DNA of 64,000 nt from Janthinobacterium sp. 1_2014MBL_MicDiv (GCF_001865675.1 NZ_CP011319.1:124001-188000); one strand, 5' to 3'. Positions 43,848 through 53,052 are shown, counted from the stretch's first letter. Made by a program: numbers and translations. The notes: a model not told the origin generated them from the sequence alone.

Positions 43848-44792
43848 ATGACCCAAGCCTTGAAAAAGATCTGGCTCGACACCGATCCCGGTTTCGACGA
43901 CTGGCTGACGATGTTGCTGCTGGGCAGCAATCCCGGCATCGAGTGGCTGGGCGTGAGCGTGGTGGCGGGCAATGCGCCCGTCGATATCACCTACGACAAC
44001 GCCTTGCGCATCAAGGCCCATGACGGTTTGAGCGTGCCGATCTACCGCGGCTGCGAACAGCCGCTGGCCGGCGTCATCGAGACGGCGCAGCGCATCCTCG
44101 GCGACAGCGGCATGCCGACGACGGGCGAGATCCTGCCGCCGGGCGCGGCCAGCGACGCCGCCGGCCACGCCGTCGATGCGCTGATCGCCGCCGTGCGCAC
44201 GCATCCGGGCCAGATCACCATCATGGCGATTGCGCCGATGACGAACCTGGCCACGGCCTTGGCCCGCGCGCCCGACATCGCCGGAAAGATCGTCGAAATC
44301 ATCCTGATGGGCGGCTCGACCGACCAGGGCAACCATACGGCGGCGGCCGAATTCAATATCTACGCCGATCCGGAAGCGGCCGACCAGGTGTTCAAGGCCG
44401 GTATCCCGCTGCGCATGTTCGGCTTGAACCTGTGCCGCCAGCTGCTGGTGACGAATGCGGAAGTGGAACGACTGCGCGCCATCGGCACGCCGCGCGCGCA
44501 ACGCCTGGCCGGCTACCTGGAAGCGTATGTGCGCATCCGCAGTAGCGACGGTTCCGTGCCCATGCCGATGTACGACCCCGTGGTGGCGCTGTACCTGGAA
44601 GCGCCGCAGCTGTTCCAGTTCCAGCCGGCCCACGTGGCCATCGAATTGACGGGCGAACTGACGCGCGGCATGACGGTGTGCGAATTCCGCGTGCCGCGCC
44701 GCGCCGCCATCAACACGCAGGTGGCGATGCTGGCCGACGGCCCGGCCGCCATCGAACTGCTGATGCGCCGCCTGACGGCCATCCTGATGTGA
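43848..44792 (+). CDS. Nucleoside hydrolase (IunH family)
   Basis: 314 residues. The calcium-binding Asp cluster DTDPGFDD (D11, D13, D17, D18) and the MAIAPMTNLATAL, ILMGGSTDQGNHTAAAEFNIYADPEAA and YDPVVALYL segments define the inosine-uridine preferring hydrolase family. It splits a ribonucleoside into base and ribose. DDW replaces the more common DDA at the loop end. Start at 43848, 17 nt behind the ABC ATPase, so hydrolysis follows import. Base preference is unknown. Confidence 0.93.
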   Translation: MTQALKKIWLDTDPGFDDWLTMLLLGSNPGIEWLGVSVVAGNAPVDITYDNALRIKAHDGLSVPIYRGCEQPLAGVIETAQRILGDSGMPTTGEILPPGAASDAAGHAVDALIAAVRTHPGQITIMAIAPMTNLATALARAPDIAGKIVEIILMGGSTDQGNHTAAAEFNIYADPEAADQVFKAGIPLRMFGLNLCRQLLVTNAEVERLRAIGTPRAQRLAGYLEAYVRIRSSDGSVPMPMYDPVVALYLEAPQLFQFQPAHVAIELTGELTRGMTVCEFRVPRRAAINTQVAMLADGPAAIELLMRRLTAILM

Positions 44793-44827
44793 TCTTGTAG
44801 TCTTTATCCACTAGCGAAGCGAGCTTC

Positions 44828-45898
44828 ATGAGTAACCCTGCCGACACCCTGCCAGCCTTGACCATCGAACAGTTTTTACGCGCCATGCCCAAGGTGGAGC
44901 TGCATTGCCACCTGTTCGGCACGGTACGCCAGGCCACTTTCCGTGCGCTGGCCGCGAAGACGGGCAATGTCGTCACGCCGGAAGAAATCGACGCCTTTTA
45001 TACGCGCGGCGACAAGCCCGTCGGCGTGCTGCGCGTGCTGCGCGCGCTCGACGCGCACCTGATCGTCTCGCCGACGGACCTGTATTGCCTGACGTATGAA
45101 TACCTGGAAGACGTGCATGGCCACGGCGTGCGCTATGCGGAGTTCTTCTGGAACCCGACCGGCACCGTGCGCGTGTCGGGCATCCGCTATGACGCGGCGC
45201 AGGACGCCATCGTGGCGGCCATCCGCGACGCGCAGCGCGATTTCGGCGTGATCGGCCGCCTGATCCCCAGCATCGACCGCGAAGCGGCGCCGGCCGAAGC
45301 CGTGCAGATGGTGGAATGGATGAAGGCGCACCGCGCGCCGGAAGTCATCGGCATCGGCATCGACTACCGCGAAAACGACCGTCCGCCGGAACTGTTCATC
45401 GACGCTTACCGCGCCGCGCGCGCGGCCGGCTTCAAGTGCACGGCCCACGCCGGCGAATTCGGCATGCCGTGGATGAACGTGGCAACTGCCGTCGACGAGT
45501 TGCAGGTGGACCGGGTCGATCACGGCTACACCATCGTCGATAATCCGCAACTGGCGCAGCGCTGCGTGGAACGCGGCCTCGTGTTTACCGTGGTGCCGAC
45601 CAATTCGTATTATCTGCGCACCCTGGCGCCCGAGCGCTGGGCCCTCGACCACCCGATCCGCGCCATGGCCAAGCTGGGCCTGAAACTGCATCCGAACACG
45701 GACGATCCGACCCTGCACCATGTGACGCCGACGGGCGCCTGGTTGATGATGCGCGAATTCGGCTTCGGCCTCGATGACATGCGTGGCTTCATGCTGAATG
45801 GCCTGGACGCGGCCTGGATCGACGAGTCCACGCGGCGCGACTGGCGCGCCGAGTTCTGCGCCGCATTCGACGCGCTGCGCGCAAGAGTCGCCGAGTAA
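44828..45898 (+). CDS. Adenosine/adenine deaminase family protein
   Basis: 356 residues of the metal-dependent deaminase barrel. Zinc and catalytic residues are complete: H26 and H28 (ELHCHLFGT), H207 and E210 (HAGE), H232 (RVDHG), D292-D293 (NTDDP). True adenosine deaminases usually read RIGHG, whereas adenine deaminases of this fold tend to have Asp before HG, as here. With a nucleoside hydrolase directly upstream, deamination of the freed base is the more logical step. Substrate therefore open between adenosine, adenine or a related base. It converges on the regulator gene. Confidence 0.88.
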   Translation: MSNPADTLPALTIEQFLRAMPKVELHCHLFGTVRQATFRALAAKTGNVVTPEEIDAFYTRGDKPVGVLRVLRALDAHLIVSPTDLYCLTYEYLEDVHGHGVRYAEFFWNPTGTVRVSGIRYDAAQDAIVAAIRDAQRDFGVIGRLIPSIDREAAPAEAVQMVEWMKAHRAPEVIGIGIDYRENDRPPELFIDAYRAARAAGFKCTAHAGEFGMPWMNVATAVDELQVDRVDHGYTIVDNPQLAQRCVERGLVFTVVPTNSYYLRTLAPERWALDHPIRAMAKLGLKLHPNTDDPTLHHVTPTGAWLMMREFGFGLDDMRGFMLNGLDAAWIDESTRRDWRAEFCAAFDALRARVAE

Positions 45899-45899
45899 A

Positions 45900-47282
45900 T
45901 CAGGCGGACGCCGGTGGCGGCGCCAGCAGCGAGGGAAACGCCCGCTGCGGGCACGCCTGCCGCTCGCACACCTTGCAGCCCGTGCCGATCGGCGTGGCGC
46001 TGGTGGGGTCGTGCAAATCGAGTCCCTTCGAGTAAATCAAGCGGTGCGCCTGCGAGATGTCGCAGCCCAGCGCCACGGCAAAGGTCTTGCCGGGCGCGCG
46101 GAAACCCGGCGACGCCGTGCTGACCTGGCGCGCGATCCACAGATAGGTGCAGCCGTCCGGCATGCTGGCCACCTGCGTGAGCACCTGGCCCGGATGGCTG
46201 AAGGCGTCGTAGACGATCCACAGGGGGCAGGTGCCGCCCACCCGCGAAAAGTGGAAGTCCGTGGCCGACTGGCGCTTCGACACATTGCCCGCGCGGTCCA
46301 CGCGCACGAAGAAGAACGGCAGTCCGGCCGCATCGGGGCGCTGCATGGTGCTCAGGCGGTGGCACACGGCCTCGAAGCCCACGCCGAACTGGTGCGCCAG
46401 GCGCTCGATATCGTAGGCCCGGGTTTCCGCCGCCTGCAAAAAACGCTGGTAGGGCATCAACAGGGCGCCGGCGAAATAATTGGAAAACGCCAGGCGCGCG
46501 CCCGTTTGCGCGGCCGCGCCGGACAAGCCCGCCGCCAGCACGAGGGCGTCGATCAGCTCGCTGTGTTCGAGCAGGCTGATTTGCGCCGCCATCTGGAACG
46601 CGCGCTGGCCGCCCGTCAGGGTGTCGGGCAGCCACAGGATGCGCTGCTGGGCATCGTAGCGGTGCTTGCGCACCATGCCCGCGTCGCCATCGGACAATTG
46701 CATCCTGACGCCGTGGCGCTCCAGCAGGCGCGCCTGCAGCGCATCGAGCGTGCGCAGGGCGGGATCGAGTTCGCCGGCCACGCTTTCCGCCGCCCGGTCC
46801 AGCTCGTCGATGTAGTTTTGCCGCCGGTTCAGGTATTCGCGCACTTCCTCGTCCGTGGACGGCGCCGCCGAGCTGGCGCCGCGGCTGCCGTCATCGAGGC
46901 GCGCGGCCAGGGTATCGGCCCGTTCCGCCATGACCCGGTAGCGCCGCTGCAAGAGCAGGATCGAGCGCGCCAGTTCCGGCATATTCTCCACCAGCATTTT
47001 GAGCTCGGCCATCGAGGTGGGCGGCGCGTCCGGCAATTCGCCAAAGACGTCGCGCACGTCGGCCACCAGGCTGGCGCTGTCGTGTTCGGAAAAGATTTGC
47101 GGGTCGACCCCCAGCACGCTGCCGATGCGCAATAAAATCGGCACCGTCAGCGGGCGCTGGTTGCGTTCCATCTGGTTCAGGTAGCTGGGGGAAATGCCCA
47201 GGGCCTTGGCCAGCGCCACCTGCGTCATGCGCCGTTCCTCGCGCAGCCGCTGCAGGCGCACGCCCATGAAAACCTTCGCCAT
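45900..47282 (-). CDS. RamB/ScfR-like XRE regulator of short-chain acyl metabolism
   Basis: 460 residues from ATG 47282. An HTH_3 domain (about 9-63, RLQRLREERRMTQVALAKALGISPSYLNQMERNQR) is followed by an IrrE-like/DUF955 region, then a C-terminal domain with Cys motif GCKVCERQACPQRAFP typical of the short-chain fatty acyl regulator family (RamB, PrpR, ScfR). It is divergent from the valine-degradation operon starting with mmsA, with matching operator-like repeats between. It is the obvious candidate regulator; an acyl-CoA ligand is likely from the family. Confidence 0.92.
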   Translation of the reverse strand: MAKVFMGVRLQRLREERRMTQVALAKALGISPSYLNQMERNQRPLTVPILLRIGSVLGVDPQIFSEHDSASLVADVRDVFGELPDAPPTSMAELKMLVENMPELARSILLLQRRYRVMAERADTLAARLDDGSRGASSAAPSTDEEVREYLNRRQNYIDELDRAAESVAGELDPALRTLDALQARLLERHGVRMQLSDGDAGMVRKHRYDAQQRILWLPDTLTGGQRAFQMAAQISLLEHSELIDALVLAAGLSGAAAQTGARLAFSNYFAGALLMPYQRFLQAAETRAYDIERLAHQFGVGFEAVCHRLSTMQRPDAAGLPFFFVRVDRAGNVSKRQSATDFHFSRVGGTCPLWIVYDAFSHPGQVLTQVASMPDGCTYLWIARQVSTASPGFRAPGKTFAVALGCDISQAHRLIYSKGLDLHDPTSATPIGTGCKVCERQACPQRAFPSLLAPPPASA

Positions 47283-47308
47283 CGCGCTTCCCCTTCCCCG
47301 GTTTGTGG

Positions 47309-47337
47309 AATCTGCAAATTTACAAACTTTGCAGATT
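47309..47337. promoter_or_regulatory. Inverted-repeat operator, RamB-like box
   Basis: A perfect 10-bp inverted repeat AATCTGCAAA/TTTGCAGATT with a 9-nt spacer. The right part AAACTTTGCA resembles the corynebacterial RamB box (AAACTTTGCAAA type). It lies 27 bp upstream of the regulator's own start, fitting autoregulation. Confidence 0.6.
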
Positions 47338-47349
47338 AACAGATTCGTC

Positions 47350-47409
47350 TTTGCATTATCTCGCATTTTCACGCCTTGTTTGCGACCGGTATTGTGCGAA
47401 TAATGCAAA
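47350..47409. promoter_or_regulatory. Second inverted pair of TTTGCATTAT sites before mmsA
   Basis: TTTGCATTATCTCGCA at 47350-47365 is repeated in inverse orientation as TGCGAATAATGCAAA at 47395-47409 (one extra base in the first). The pair shares TTTGCA with the operator at 47309. It ends 30 bp before the mmsA start, suited to control of the valine operon. Confidence 0.55.
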
Positions 47410-47439
47410 CAGACCTATACCCCAACGAGGAGACACCGA

Positions 47440-48948
47440 GTGACCACGCAAACTGCCATCCCTACCGTTCCACTGCTGATCAACGGCGAGTGGGTCGAAT
47501 CGACCACCACCGTGTGGCGCGACGTCGTCAACCCCGCCACGCAGGAAGTGCTGGCCAAGGTGCCGTTCGCCACGCCGGACGAAGTGAACGCCGCCATCGC
47601 CGCGGCCCAGCGCGCTTTCAAGACCTGGCGCAAGACGCCGATCGGCGCCCGCGCCCGCATCTTCCTGAAACTCCAGCAGTTGATCCGCGAAAACATGGCC
47701 GACCTGGCCGCGACACTCACGATGGAACAGGGCAAGACCCTGCTCGACGCGGAAGGCGACGTGTTCCGCGGCCTGGAAGTGGTCGAGCATGCGGCCAATA
47801 TCGGTACCCTGCAAATGGGCGAATATGCGCAAAACGTGGCCGGCGGCGTCGATACCTACAGCGTGATGCAGCCGCTGGGCGTGTGCGCGGGCATCACCCC
47901 GTTCAACTTCCCCGCCATGATCCCGCTGTGGATGTTCCCGATGGCGATTGCCTGCGGCAATACGTTTGTCTTGAAGCCCTCGGAGCAGGATCCGCTGGTG
48001 ACGGAAAAACTCGTGCGCCTGGCCCTGCAGGCAGGCATCCCCGCCGGCGTGCTGAACGTCATTCACGGCGGCGAAGACGTGGTCAACGCCCTGTGCGACC
48101 ATCCGGACATCAAGGCCATCTCGTTCGTGGGATCGAGCAAGGTGGGCACGCATGTGTACCAGCGCGCCAGCCTGAACGGCAAGCGCGCGCAATGCATGAT
48201 GGGCGCCAAGAACCACGCCGTCGTGCTGCCCGATGCGAATAAAGAGCAGACCCTGAACCAGTTGCTGGGCGCGGGTTTCGGCGCGGCCGGCCAGCGCTGC
48301 ATGGCCGCCTCGGTCGCCGTGCTGGTGGGCGAAGCGCGCGAATGGCTGCCGGAACTGTCCGCCAAGGCGCAGACCCTGACGGTCGGCGCGGGCAAGGACA
48401 ATCCGGACCTGGGCCCCGTGATCTCGTGCGCAGCCAAGGAGCGCGTCTTCAGCCTGGTCGCCAAGGGCATCGAGCAGGGCGCCGTGCTGACCCTCGATGG
48501 CCGCGACGTCAAGGTCGATGGCTATCCGAACGGCAACTTCGTCGGGCCGACGATTTTGTCCGGCGTGAAGCCTGGCATGGTCGTGTATGACCAGGAAATC
48601 TTTGGCCCCGTCTTGATCGTCGTCGAAGTCGACACGCTGGACGAAGCCATCGCCCTCGTCAACGCGAATCCGAACGGCAACGGCACGGCGCTGTTTACGC
48701 AAAGCGGCGCGGCCGCGCGTTACTTCCAGGAAGAAATCGACGTGGGCCAGGTGGGCATCAACGTGCCCATTCCCGTGCCCGTTCCCCTGTTCAGCTTTAC
48801 GGGTTCGCGCGGCTCCAAGCTGGGCGACCTGGGGCCGTTCGGCAAGCAGGTCGTGCTGTTCTACACGCAGACGCAGACCATTACCCAGCGCTGGTTCACG
48901 GACGCGGCATCGGTGGGCAAGGTCAATACCACCATCAGCCTGAAATAA
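47440..48948 (+). CDS. mmsA: CoA-acylating methylmalonate-semialdehyde dehydrogenase
   Basis: 502 residues starting at GTG 47440, eight bases behind GGAG. Aldehyde dehydrogenase fold; the catalytic Cys287 is in GQRCMAA and the QPLGVCAGITPFNFPAMIPLWMFP and PFSFTGSRGSK-like (LFSFTGSRGSK) motifs are diagnostic of MmsA. It converts methylmalonate semialdehyde to propionyl-CoA, the last step of the pathway encoded here. It is the first gene of the operon. Confidence 0.97.
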   Translation: MTTQTAIPTVPLLINGEWVESTTTVWRDVVNPATQEVLAKVPFATPDEVNAAIAAAQRAFKTWRKTPIGARARIFLKLQQLIRENMADLAATLTMEQGKTLLDAEGDVFRGLEVVEHAANIGTLQMGEYAQNVAGGVDTYSVMQPLGVCAGITPFNFPAMIPLWMFPMAIACGNTFVLKPSEQDPLVTEKLVRLALQAGIPAGVLNVIHGGEDVVNALCDHPDIKAISFVGSSKVGTHVYQRASLNGKRAQCMMGAKNHAVVLPDANKEQTLNQLLGAGFGAAGQRCMAASVAVLVGEAREWLPELSAKAQTLTVGAGKDNPDLGPVISCAAKERVFSLVAKGIEQGAVLTLDGRDVKVDGYPNGNFVGPTILSGVKPGMVVYDQEIFGPVLIVVEVDTLDEAIALVNANPNGNGTALFTQSGAAARYFQEEIDVGQVGINVPIPVPVPLFSFTGSRGSKLGDLGPFGKQVVLFYTQTQTITQRWFTDAASVGKVNTTISLK

Positions 48949-48957
48949 GGAGCGGCC

Positions 48958-50118
48958 ATGGACTTTGAATTGAGCGACGAGCAGCGCGAGTTCCAGCAGG
49001 CCGCGCGCGCGTTTGCGGAAGGCGAACTGGCGCCGCATGCGGCGCATTGGGACGCGGAATCGATCTTCCCCGTGGACACCATCGCCAAGGCGGGCGAGAT
49101 GGGCTTTTGCGGCCTGTACACGCCGCAGCGCTGGGGCGGCCTGGGCTTGACGCGCCAGGACGCGGCCATCGTGTTTGAAGAGCTGGCGGGCGGCTGTACC
49201 TCGACGACGGCCTACATCACCATCCACAACATGGCTACGTGGATGCTGTCGCGCTGGGGACAGGAAGCCCTGTGCGACGAGTGGGTGCCGGCCATGGCGG
49301 CCGGCCAGAAGCTGGCCAGTTATTGCTTGACGGAGCCACAGTCGGGCTCGGACGCGGCCTCGCTGCGCACCAAGGCCGTCAGGGATGGCGACTTTTATGT
49401 TCTCGACGGCACGAAAGCGTTCATTTCCGGCGCGGGCCAGACGGACATGCTGATCGTCATGGCGCGCACGGGCGGCGAGGGCGCGGCGGGGATTTCCGCG
49501 TTTGCCGTGCCGGCCAACCTGCCCGGCATCGCGTATGGCAAGAAAGAAGAAAAGATGGGCTGGAACAGCCAGCCCACGCGCATCATCAGTTTCGACCAGG
49601 TGAAAGTGCCTGTTGGCAATTTGCTGGGCGCGGAAGGCGAGGGCTTCACGATCGCCATGAAGGGCATCGATGGCGGGCGCATCAACATCGCCGTGTGCTC
49701 GGTGGGCACGGCGCAGGCGGCGCTCACGCGGGCGCAGACCTATATGAAGGAGCGCACGCAGTTTGGCCGCGAGCTGGCCCAGTTCCAGGCCCTGCAATTC
49801 AAGCTGGCCGACATGCTGACGGAACTGGTGGCGGCGCGCCAGATGGTGCGCCTGGCGGCCTGGAAACTCGACCAGGAAAGCCCGGACGCCACGGCGTATT
49901 GCGCCATGGCCAAACGTTTCGCCACGGATGTGGGCTTCAATGTGGCCAACGATGCGCTGCAATTGCACGGCGGCTACGGCTACATCCGCGAGTATCCGCT
50001 CGAGCGCCATGTGCGCGACACGCGGGTGCACCAGATCCTGGAAGGGACGAATGAAATCATGCGCCTGATCGTCGCGCGAGCGATTTTGAAAGACGGCGCC
50101 ACGGAGACCTTACGATGA
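48958..50118 (+). CDS. Acyl-CoA dehydrogenase, probably isobutyryl-CoA specific
   Basis: 386-residue FAD enzyme. The catalytic Glu362 is in LEGTNEIMR; QLHGGYGYIREYPLERHVRD and YCLTEPQSGSDAASLRT are family motifs. Placement between mmsA and the hydratases points to isobutyryl-CoA oxidation to methacrylyl-CoA in valine breakdown. Chain-length preference cannot be read directly. Overlaps the next gene by 4 nt. Confidence 0.92.
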   Translation: MDFELSDEQREFQQAARAFAEGELAPHAAHWDAESIFPVDTIAKAGEMGFCGLYTPQRWGGLGLTRQDAAIVFEELAGGCTSTTAYITIHNMATWMLSRWGQEALCDEWVPAMAAGQKLASYCLTEPQSGSDAASLRTKAVRDGDFYVLDGTKAFISGAGQTDMLIVMARTGGEGAAGISAFAVPANLPGIAYGKKEEKMGWNSQPTRIISFDQVKVPVGNLLGAEGEGFTIAMKGIDGGRINIAVCSVGTAQAALTRAQTYMKERTQFGRELAQFQALQFKLADMLTELVAARQMVRLAAWKLDQESPDATAYCAMAKRFATDVGFNVANDALQLHGGYGYIREYPLERHVRDTRVHQILEGTNEIMRLIVARAILKDGATETLR

Positions 50119-50900
50119 CCAAAGTGTATACCAACCTGCTGCTCGAACGCCGTGGCCATACGGCCCTGGTGACCCTCGACAACCCGCCTGCCCATACGTG
50201 GACCCAGGCCAGCCTGAACGCGCTGACGCAACTGGTGGCCGACCTGAATGCCGATCCGGACATCTACGCGCTCGTGATCACGGGCGGCGGCGCCAAGTTC
50301 TTCTCGGCCGGCGCCGACTTGAACGTGTTTGCCGATGGCAACAAGGACACGGCCTTCGCCATGGCGGCCGCGTTTGGCGAGGCGTTCGAGGCGCTGTCCG
50401 CGTTTCGCGGCGTCAGCATCGCCGCCATCAATGGCTATGCCATGGGCGGCGGGCTCGAATGCGCGCTGGCCTGCGATATCCGCATTGCCGAGGAGCATGC
50501 GCAAATGGCCTTGCCGGAAGCATCCGTCGGCTTGCTGCCGTGCGCGGGCGGCACGCAGCACTTGTCGTGGCTGGTGGGCGAAGGCTGGGCCAAGCGCATG
50601 ATCTTATGCGGCGAGCGCGTCGATGCGGCCAAGGCCCTGGCCATCGGTCTCGTCGAGGAAGTCGTGCCGACCGGCAAGGCTGCCGCCACGGCGCTGGCCC
50701 TGGCGGCCAAGGTGGCGCGCCAGAGCCCCAGCAGCGTGACGGCATGCAAGACCCTGATCCAGGGCGCGCGCAGCCGTCCGCTGGTCGAGTCCCTGCCCGA
50801 CGAACGCACCTTGTTCCTCGGCCTGTTCGATACGCAAGACCAGAAAGAGGGCGTGCAAGCGTTCCTCGAAAAACGCGCGGCGGAGTGGAAGAATGGCTGA
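50115..50900 (+). CDS. Enoyl-CoA hydratase (methacrylyl-CoA hydratase candidate)
   Basis: 261-residue crotonase-fold enzyme. The oxyanion-hole segments FFSAGADLNVFADG and NGYAMGGGLECALACDIRIA are present, with the catalytic Glu expected in MALPEASVGLLPCAGG. In this operon it would add water to methacrylyl-CoA to give 3-hydroxyisobutyryl-CoA. It overlaps the preceding gene by 4 nt and the next by 8 nt. Confidence 0.92.
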   Translation: MTKVYTNLLLERRGHTALVTLDNPPAHTWTQASLNALTQLVADLNADPDIYALVITGGGAKFFSAGADLNVFADGNKDTAFAMAAAFGEAFEALSAFRGVSIAAINGYAMGGGLECALACDIRIAEEHAQMALPEASVGLLPCAGGTQHLSWLVGEGWAKRMILCGERVDAAKALAIGLVEEVVPTGKAAATALALAAKVARQSPSSVTACKTLIQGARSRPLVESLPDERTLFLGLFDTQDQKEGVQAFLEKRAAEWKNG

Positions 50901-52026
50901 AAGCACCCTGATTGATACGGTGAAGCTCGAGGAGCGCGACTGTCCCGGCGGCATGAAGCTGGGCGTCATCACCCTCGATGCGCCGAAATCGCTGCATGCG
51001 CTGACCCTGGACATGATCCGCGTGCTCGATGCTGCCCTCGTGCGCTGGGCCGACGATGATGCCATCGCCTGCGTGGTGCTGCAATCGTCGACGGACAAGG
51101 CCTTTTGCGCCGGCGGCGACGTGCGCAGCCTGCGCTCGGCCGTCGCCGAGCAGCCCGGTATCGTACCGAACCCGCAGGCGCTGGCCTTCTTTGCCGAGGA
51201 ATACCGGCTCGACCACCGCATCCATACCTATGCAAAACCGCTGCTGGTGTGGGGCGGCGGCATCGTCATGGGCGGCGGCCTGGGCCTGATGGCGGGCGCC
51301 AGCCACCGCGTGGTGACGGAAAGCACGCGCATCGCCATGCCGGAAATCACCATCGGCCTGTTCCCCGACGTGGGCGGCAGCTGGTTCCTGGGCCGCATGC
51401 CGGGACGCAGCGGCCTGTTCCTGGGCTTGACGGGCGCGCCGCTGAACGCGGCCGACGCGCTGTTTGCGGGCCTGGGCGACCATTTCCTGCGCCAGGAAGA
51501 GCGCGCCATGGTGCTCGACGCGCTGGCGCTGGCGCAATGGCAAGCGAGTCCGCAGGCCAATCACCAGCAGCTGAGCCGTTTGCTGCGCGGTTTTTCGGCG
51601 CCGGCGTCGCTGTTGCCCGTGTCCGAAGTGCGGGCCAATTTCGACGCCATCGCCGCGCTGACGCAAGCGCCTACTCTGCCCGAAGTGGTGGCCGCCATTG
51701 CCGCGTATGACGGCGATTCGGCCTGGCTGCAAAAGGCCGCGCATTCGCTGGACAAGGGCGCGCCCAGCTCGGCCGCCCTGGTGTGGGCCATGCGCGAGCG
51801 CACGCGGCATCTGAGCCTGGCGCAAGTGTTTCAGCTGGAATTGATTGTCGCTGTGCAATGTTGTGCCCATGGCGACTTCAGCGAAGGGGTGCGCGCCTTG
51901 CTGATCGACAAGGATAACGCGCCGCAGTGGCAGCCGGCCAGCCTGGCTGACGTCAGCGCAGCGTATCTGGACGAGTATTTTGCGGCACCGTGGACGCAGC
52001 ATCCCTTGGCTGATTTATCCATTTAA
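50893..52026 (+). CDS. 3-Hydroxyisobutyryl-CoA hydrolase
   Basis: 377 residues, longer than ordinary crotonases. The hydrolase pattern is clear: FCAGGDVRSL, GGIVMGGGLGLMAGASHRVVTE and AMPEITIGLFPDVGGSWFLGRMPG. It releases CoA to give free 3-hydroxyisobutyrate, the substrate of mmsB downstream. The 120-bp gap to mmsB contains a family-2 repeat rather than a new gene. Confidence 0.95.
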   Translation: MAESTLIDTVKLEERDCPGGMKLGVITLDAPKSLHALTLDMIRVLDAALVRWADDDAIACVVLQSSTDKAFCAGGDVRSLRSAVAEQPGIVPNPQALAFFAEEYRLDHRIHTYAKPLLVWGGGIVMGGGLGLMAGASHRVVTESTRIAMPEITIGLFPDVGGSWFLGRMPGRSGLFLGLTGAPLNAADALFAGLGDHFLRQEERAMVLDALALAQWQASPQANHQQLSRLLRGFSAPASLLPVSEVRANFDAIAALTQAPTLPEVVAAIAAYDGDSAWLQKAAHSLDKGAPSSAALVWAMRERTRHLSLAQVFQLELIVAVQCCAHGDFSEGVRALLIDKDNAPQWQPASLADVSAAYLDEYFAAPWTQHPLADLSI

Positions 52027-52044
52027 ACATTTAAGTAGTGCATG

Positions 52045-52130
52045 AAAATGCTCAGGGTTGGGCGCCTTGCCGACGGCAGTACGACGAGTACGACTCGGCA
52101 AGGCAACAACGCCAGGGGCTTTTTAGGCGC
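52045..52130 (-). repeat. Family-2 palindromic repeat, copy B (inverted relative to copy A)
   Basis: A perfect 10-bp stem GCCTTGCCGA (52064-52073) with TCGGCAAGGC (52095-52104) encloses GTAC-GACGA-GTAC. The reverse complement aligns with 20951-21041. It lies inside the valine operon and ends 16 bp before the mmsB start, so it may shape mmsB expression. Confidence 0.78.
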
Positions 52131-52146
52131 GACAGGAGACATACAC

Positions 52147-53052
52147 ATGCAACATATCGCTTTCATCGGCCTGGGCAACATGGGCGCGCCGATGGCCCGC
52201 AACCTGGTCGCCGCCGGCTTCCATGTATCCGTCTTCGACCTGGCGCCGGCCGCCGTGGCCTCGCTGGTCGAGGCGGGCGCTACGGCGGCCGCGTCCGCCA
52301 GCGCGGCCGTGCAGACGGCCGACGCCGTCATTACCATGTTGCCGGCCAACAAACATGTGCAGGAACTGTACCTGGCCGAAGGCGGCGTGCTCGATTCGGC
52401 CAAGGCTGGCGCCCTGTTCATCGATTGCAGCACCATCGCCGCCGATGTGGCGCGGCAAGTGGCGCAGGCGGCCACGGCACGCGGCTTTGCCATGATCGAT
52501 GCGCCCGTCTCGGGCGGCACGGCCGGCGCGGCGGCCGGCACCCTGACCTTCATCGTGGGGGGGCCGGACGCGGCCTTGCAGCAGGCGCGGCCTTTGCTGG
52601 AAAAGATGGGCAAGAACATTTTCCATGCGGGCGAGGCCGGTGCGGGCCAGGTGGCGAAGATTTGCAATAACATGTTGCTGGGTATCTTGATGGCCGGTAC
52701 GGCCGAGGCATTGAACCTGGGCGTGGCGCATGGGCTGGACCCGAAAGTCTTGTCCGACATCATGGCCAAGAGCTCGGGCCGCAACTGGACCCTGGAAGTG
52801 TACAACCCGTGGCCAGGCGTCATGGAAGGCACGCCCGCTTCGCGCAATTACAGCGGCGGCTTCGGCACGGCGCTGATGCTGAAGGATCTGGGCCTGGCGC
52901 AGCAGGCCAGCCTGTCGTCGAATGCCGCCACGCCATTGGGCGGCCTGGTGCGCCAGCTGTACCAGGTGCATGCCCAAGCCGGTTATGCGCAGCAGGATTT
53001 TTCCAGCATCGTGCAGCTGCTGCGGCCTGGCTTGCAACAAGCTGCTGAGTGA
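52147..53052 (+). CDS. mmsB: 3-Hydroxyisobutyrate dehydrogenase
   Basis: 301 residues from ATG 52147 (ribosome site ACAGGAGACATACAC). NAD-binding GLGNMGAPMARNL, the substrate motif DAPVSGGTAGAAAGTL and catalytic Lys in GQVAKICNN are present. It oxidises 3-hydroxyisobutyrate to methylmalonate semialdehyde for MmsA, closing the valine pathway. Separated from the other operon genes by a structured repeat. Confidence 0.96.
   Translation: MQHIAFIGLGNMGAPMARNLVAAGFHVSVFDLAPAAVASLVEAGATAAASASAAVQTADAVITMLPANKHVQELYLAEGGVLDSAKAGALFIDCSTIAADVARQVAQAATARGFAMIDAPVSGGTAGAAAGTLTFIVGGPDAALQQARPLLEKMGKNIFHAGEAGAGQVAKICNNMLLGILMAGTAEALNLGVAHGLDPKVLSDIMAKSSGRNWTLEVYNPWPGVMEGTPASRNYSGGFGTALMLKDLGLAQQASLSSNAATPLGGLVRQLYQVHAQAGYAQQDFSSIVQLLRPGLQQAAE

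Noticed and set aside
47356..50031. Open frame of 891 codons antisense to mmsA and the acyl-CoA dehydrogenase gene
   Set aside because: Same mirror-frame composition; spans two real genes and their gap and has no recognisable domain.
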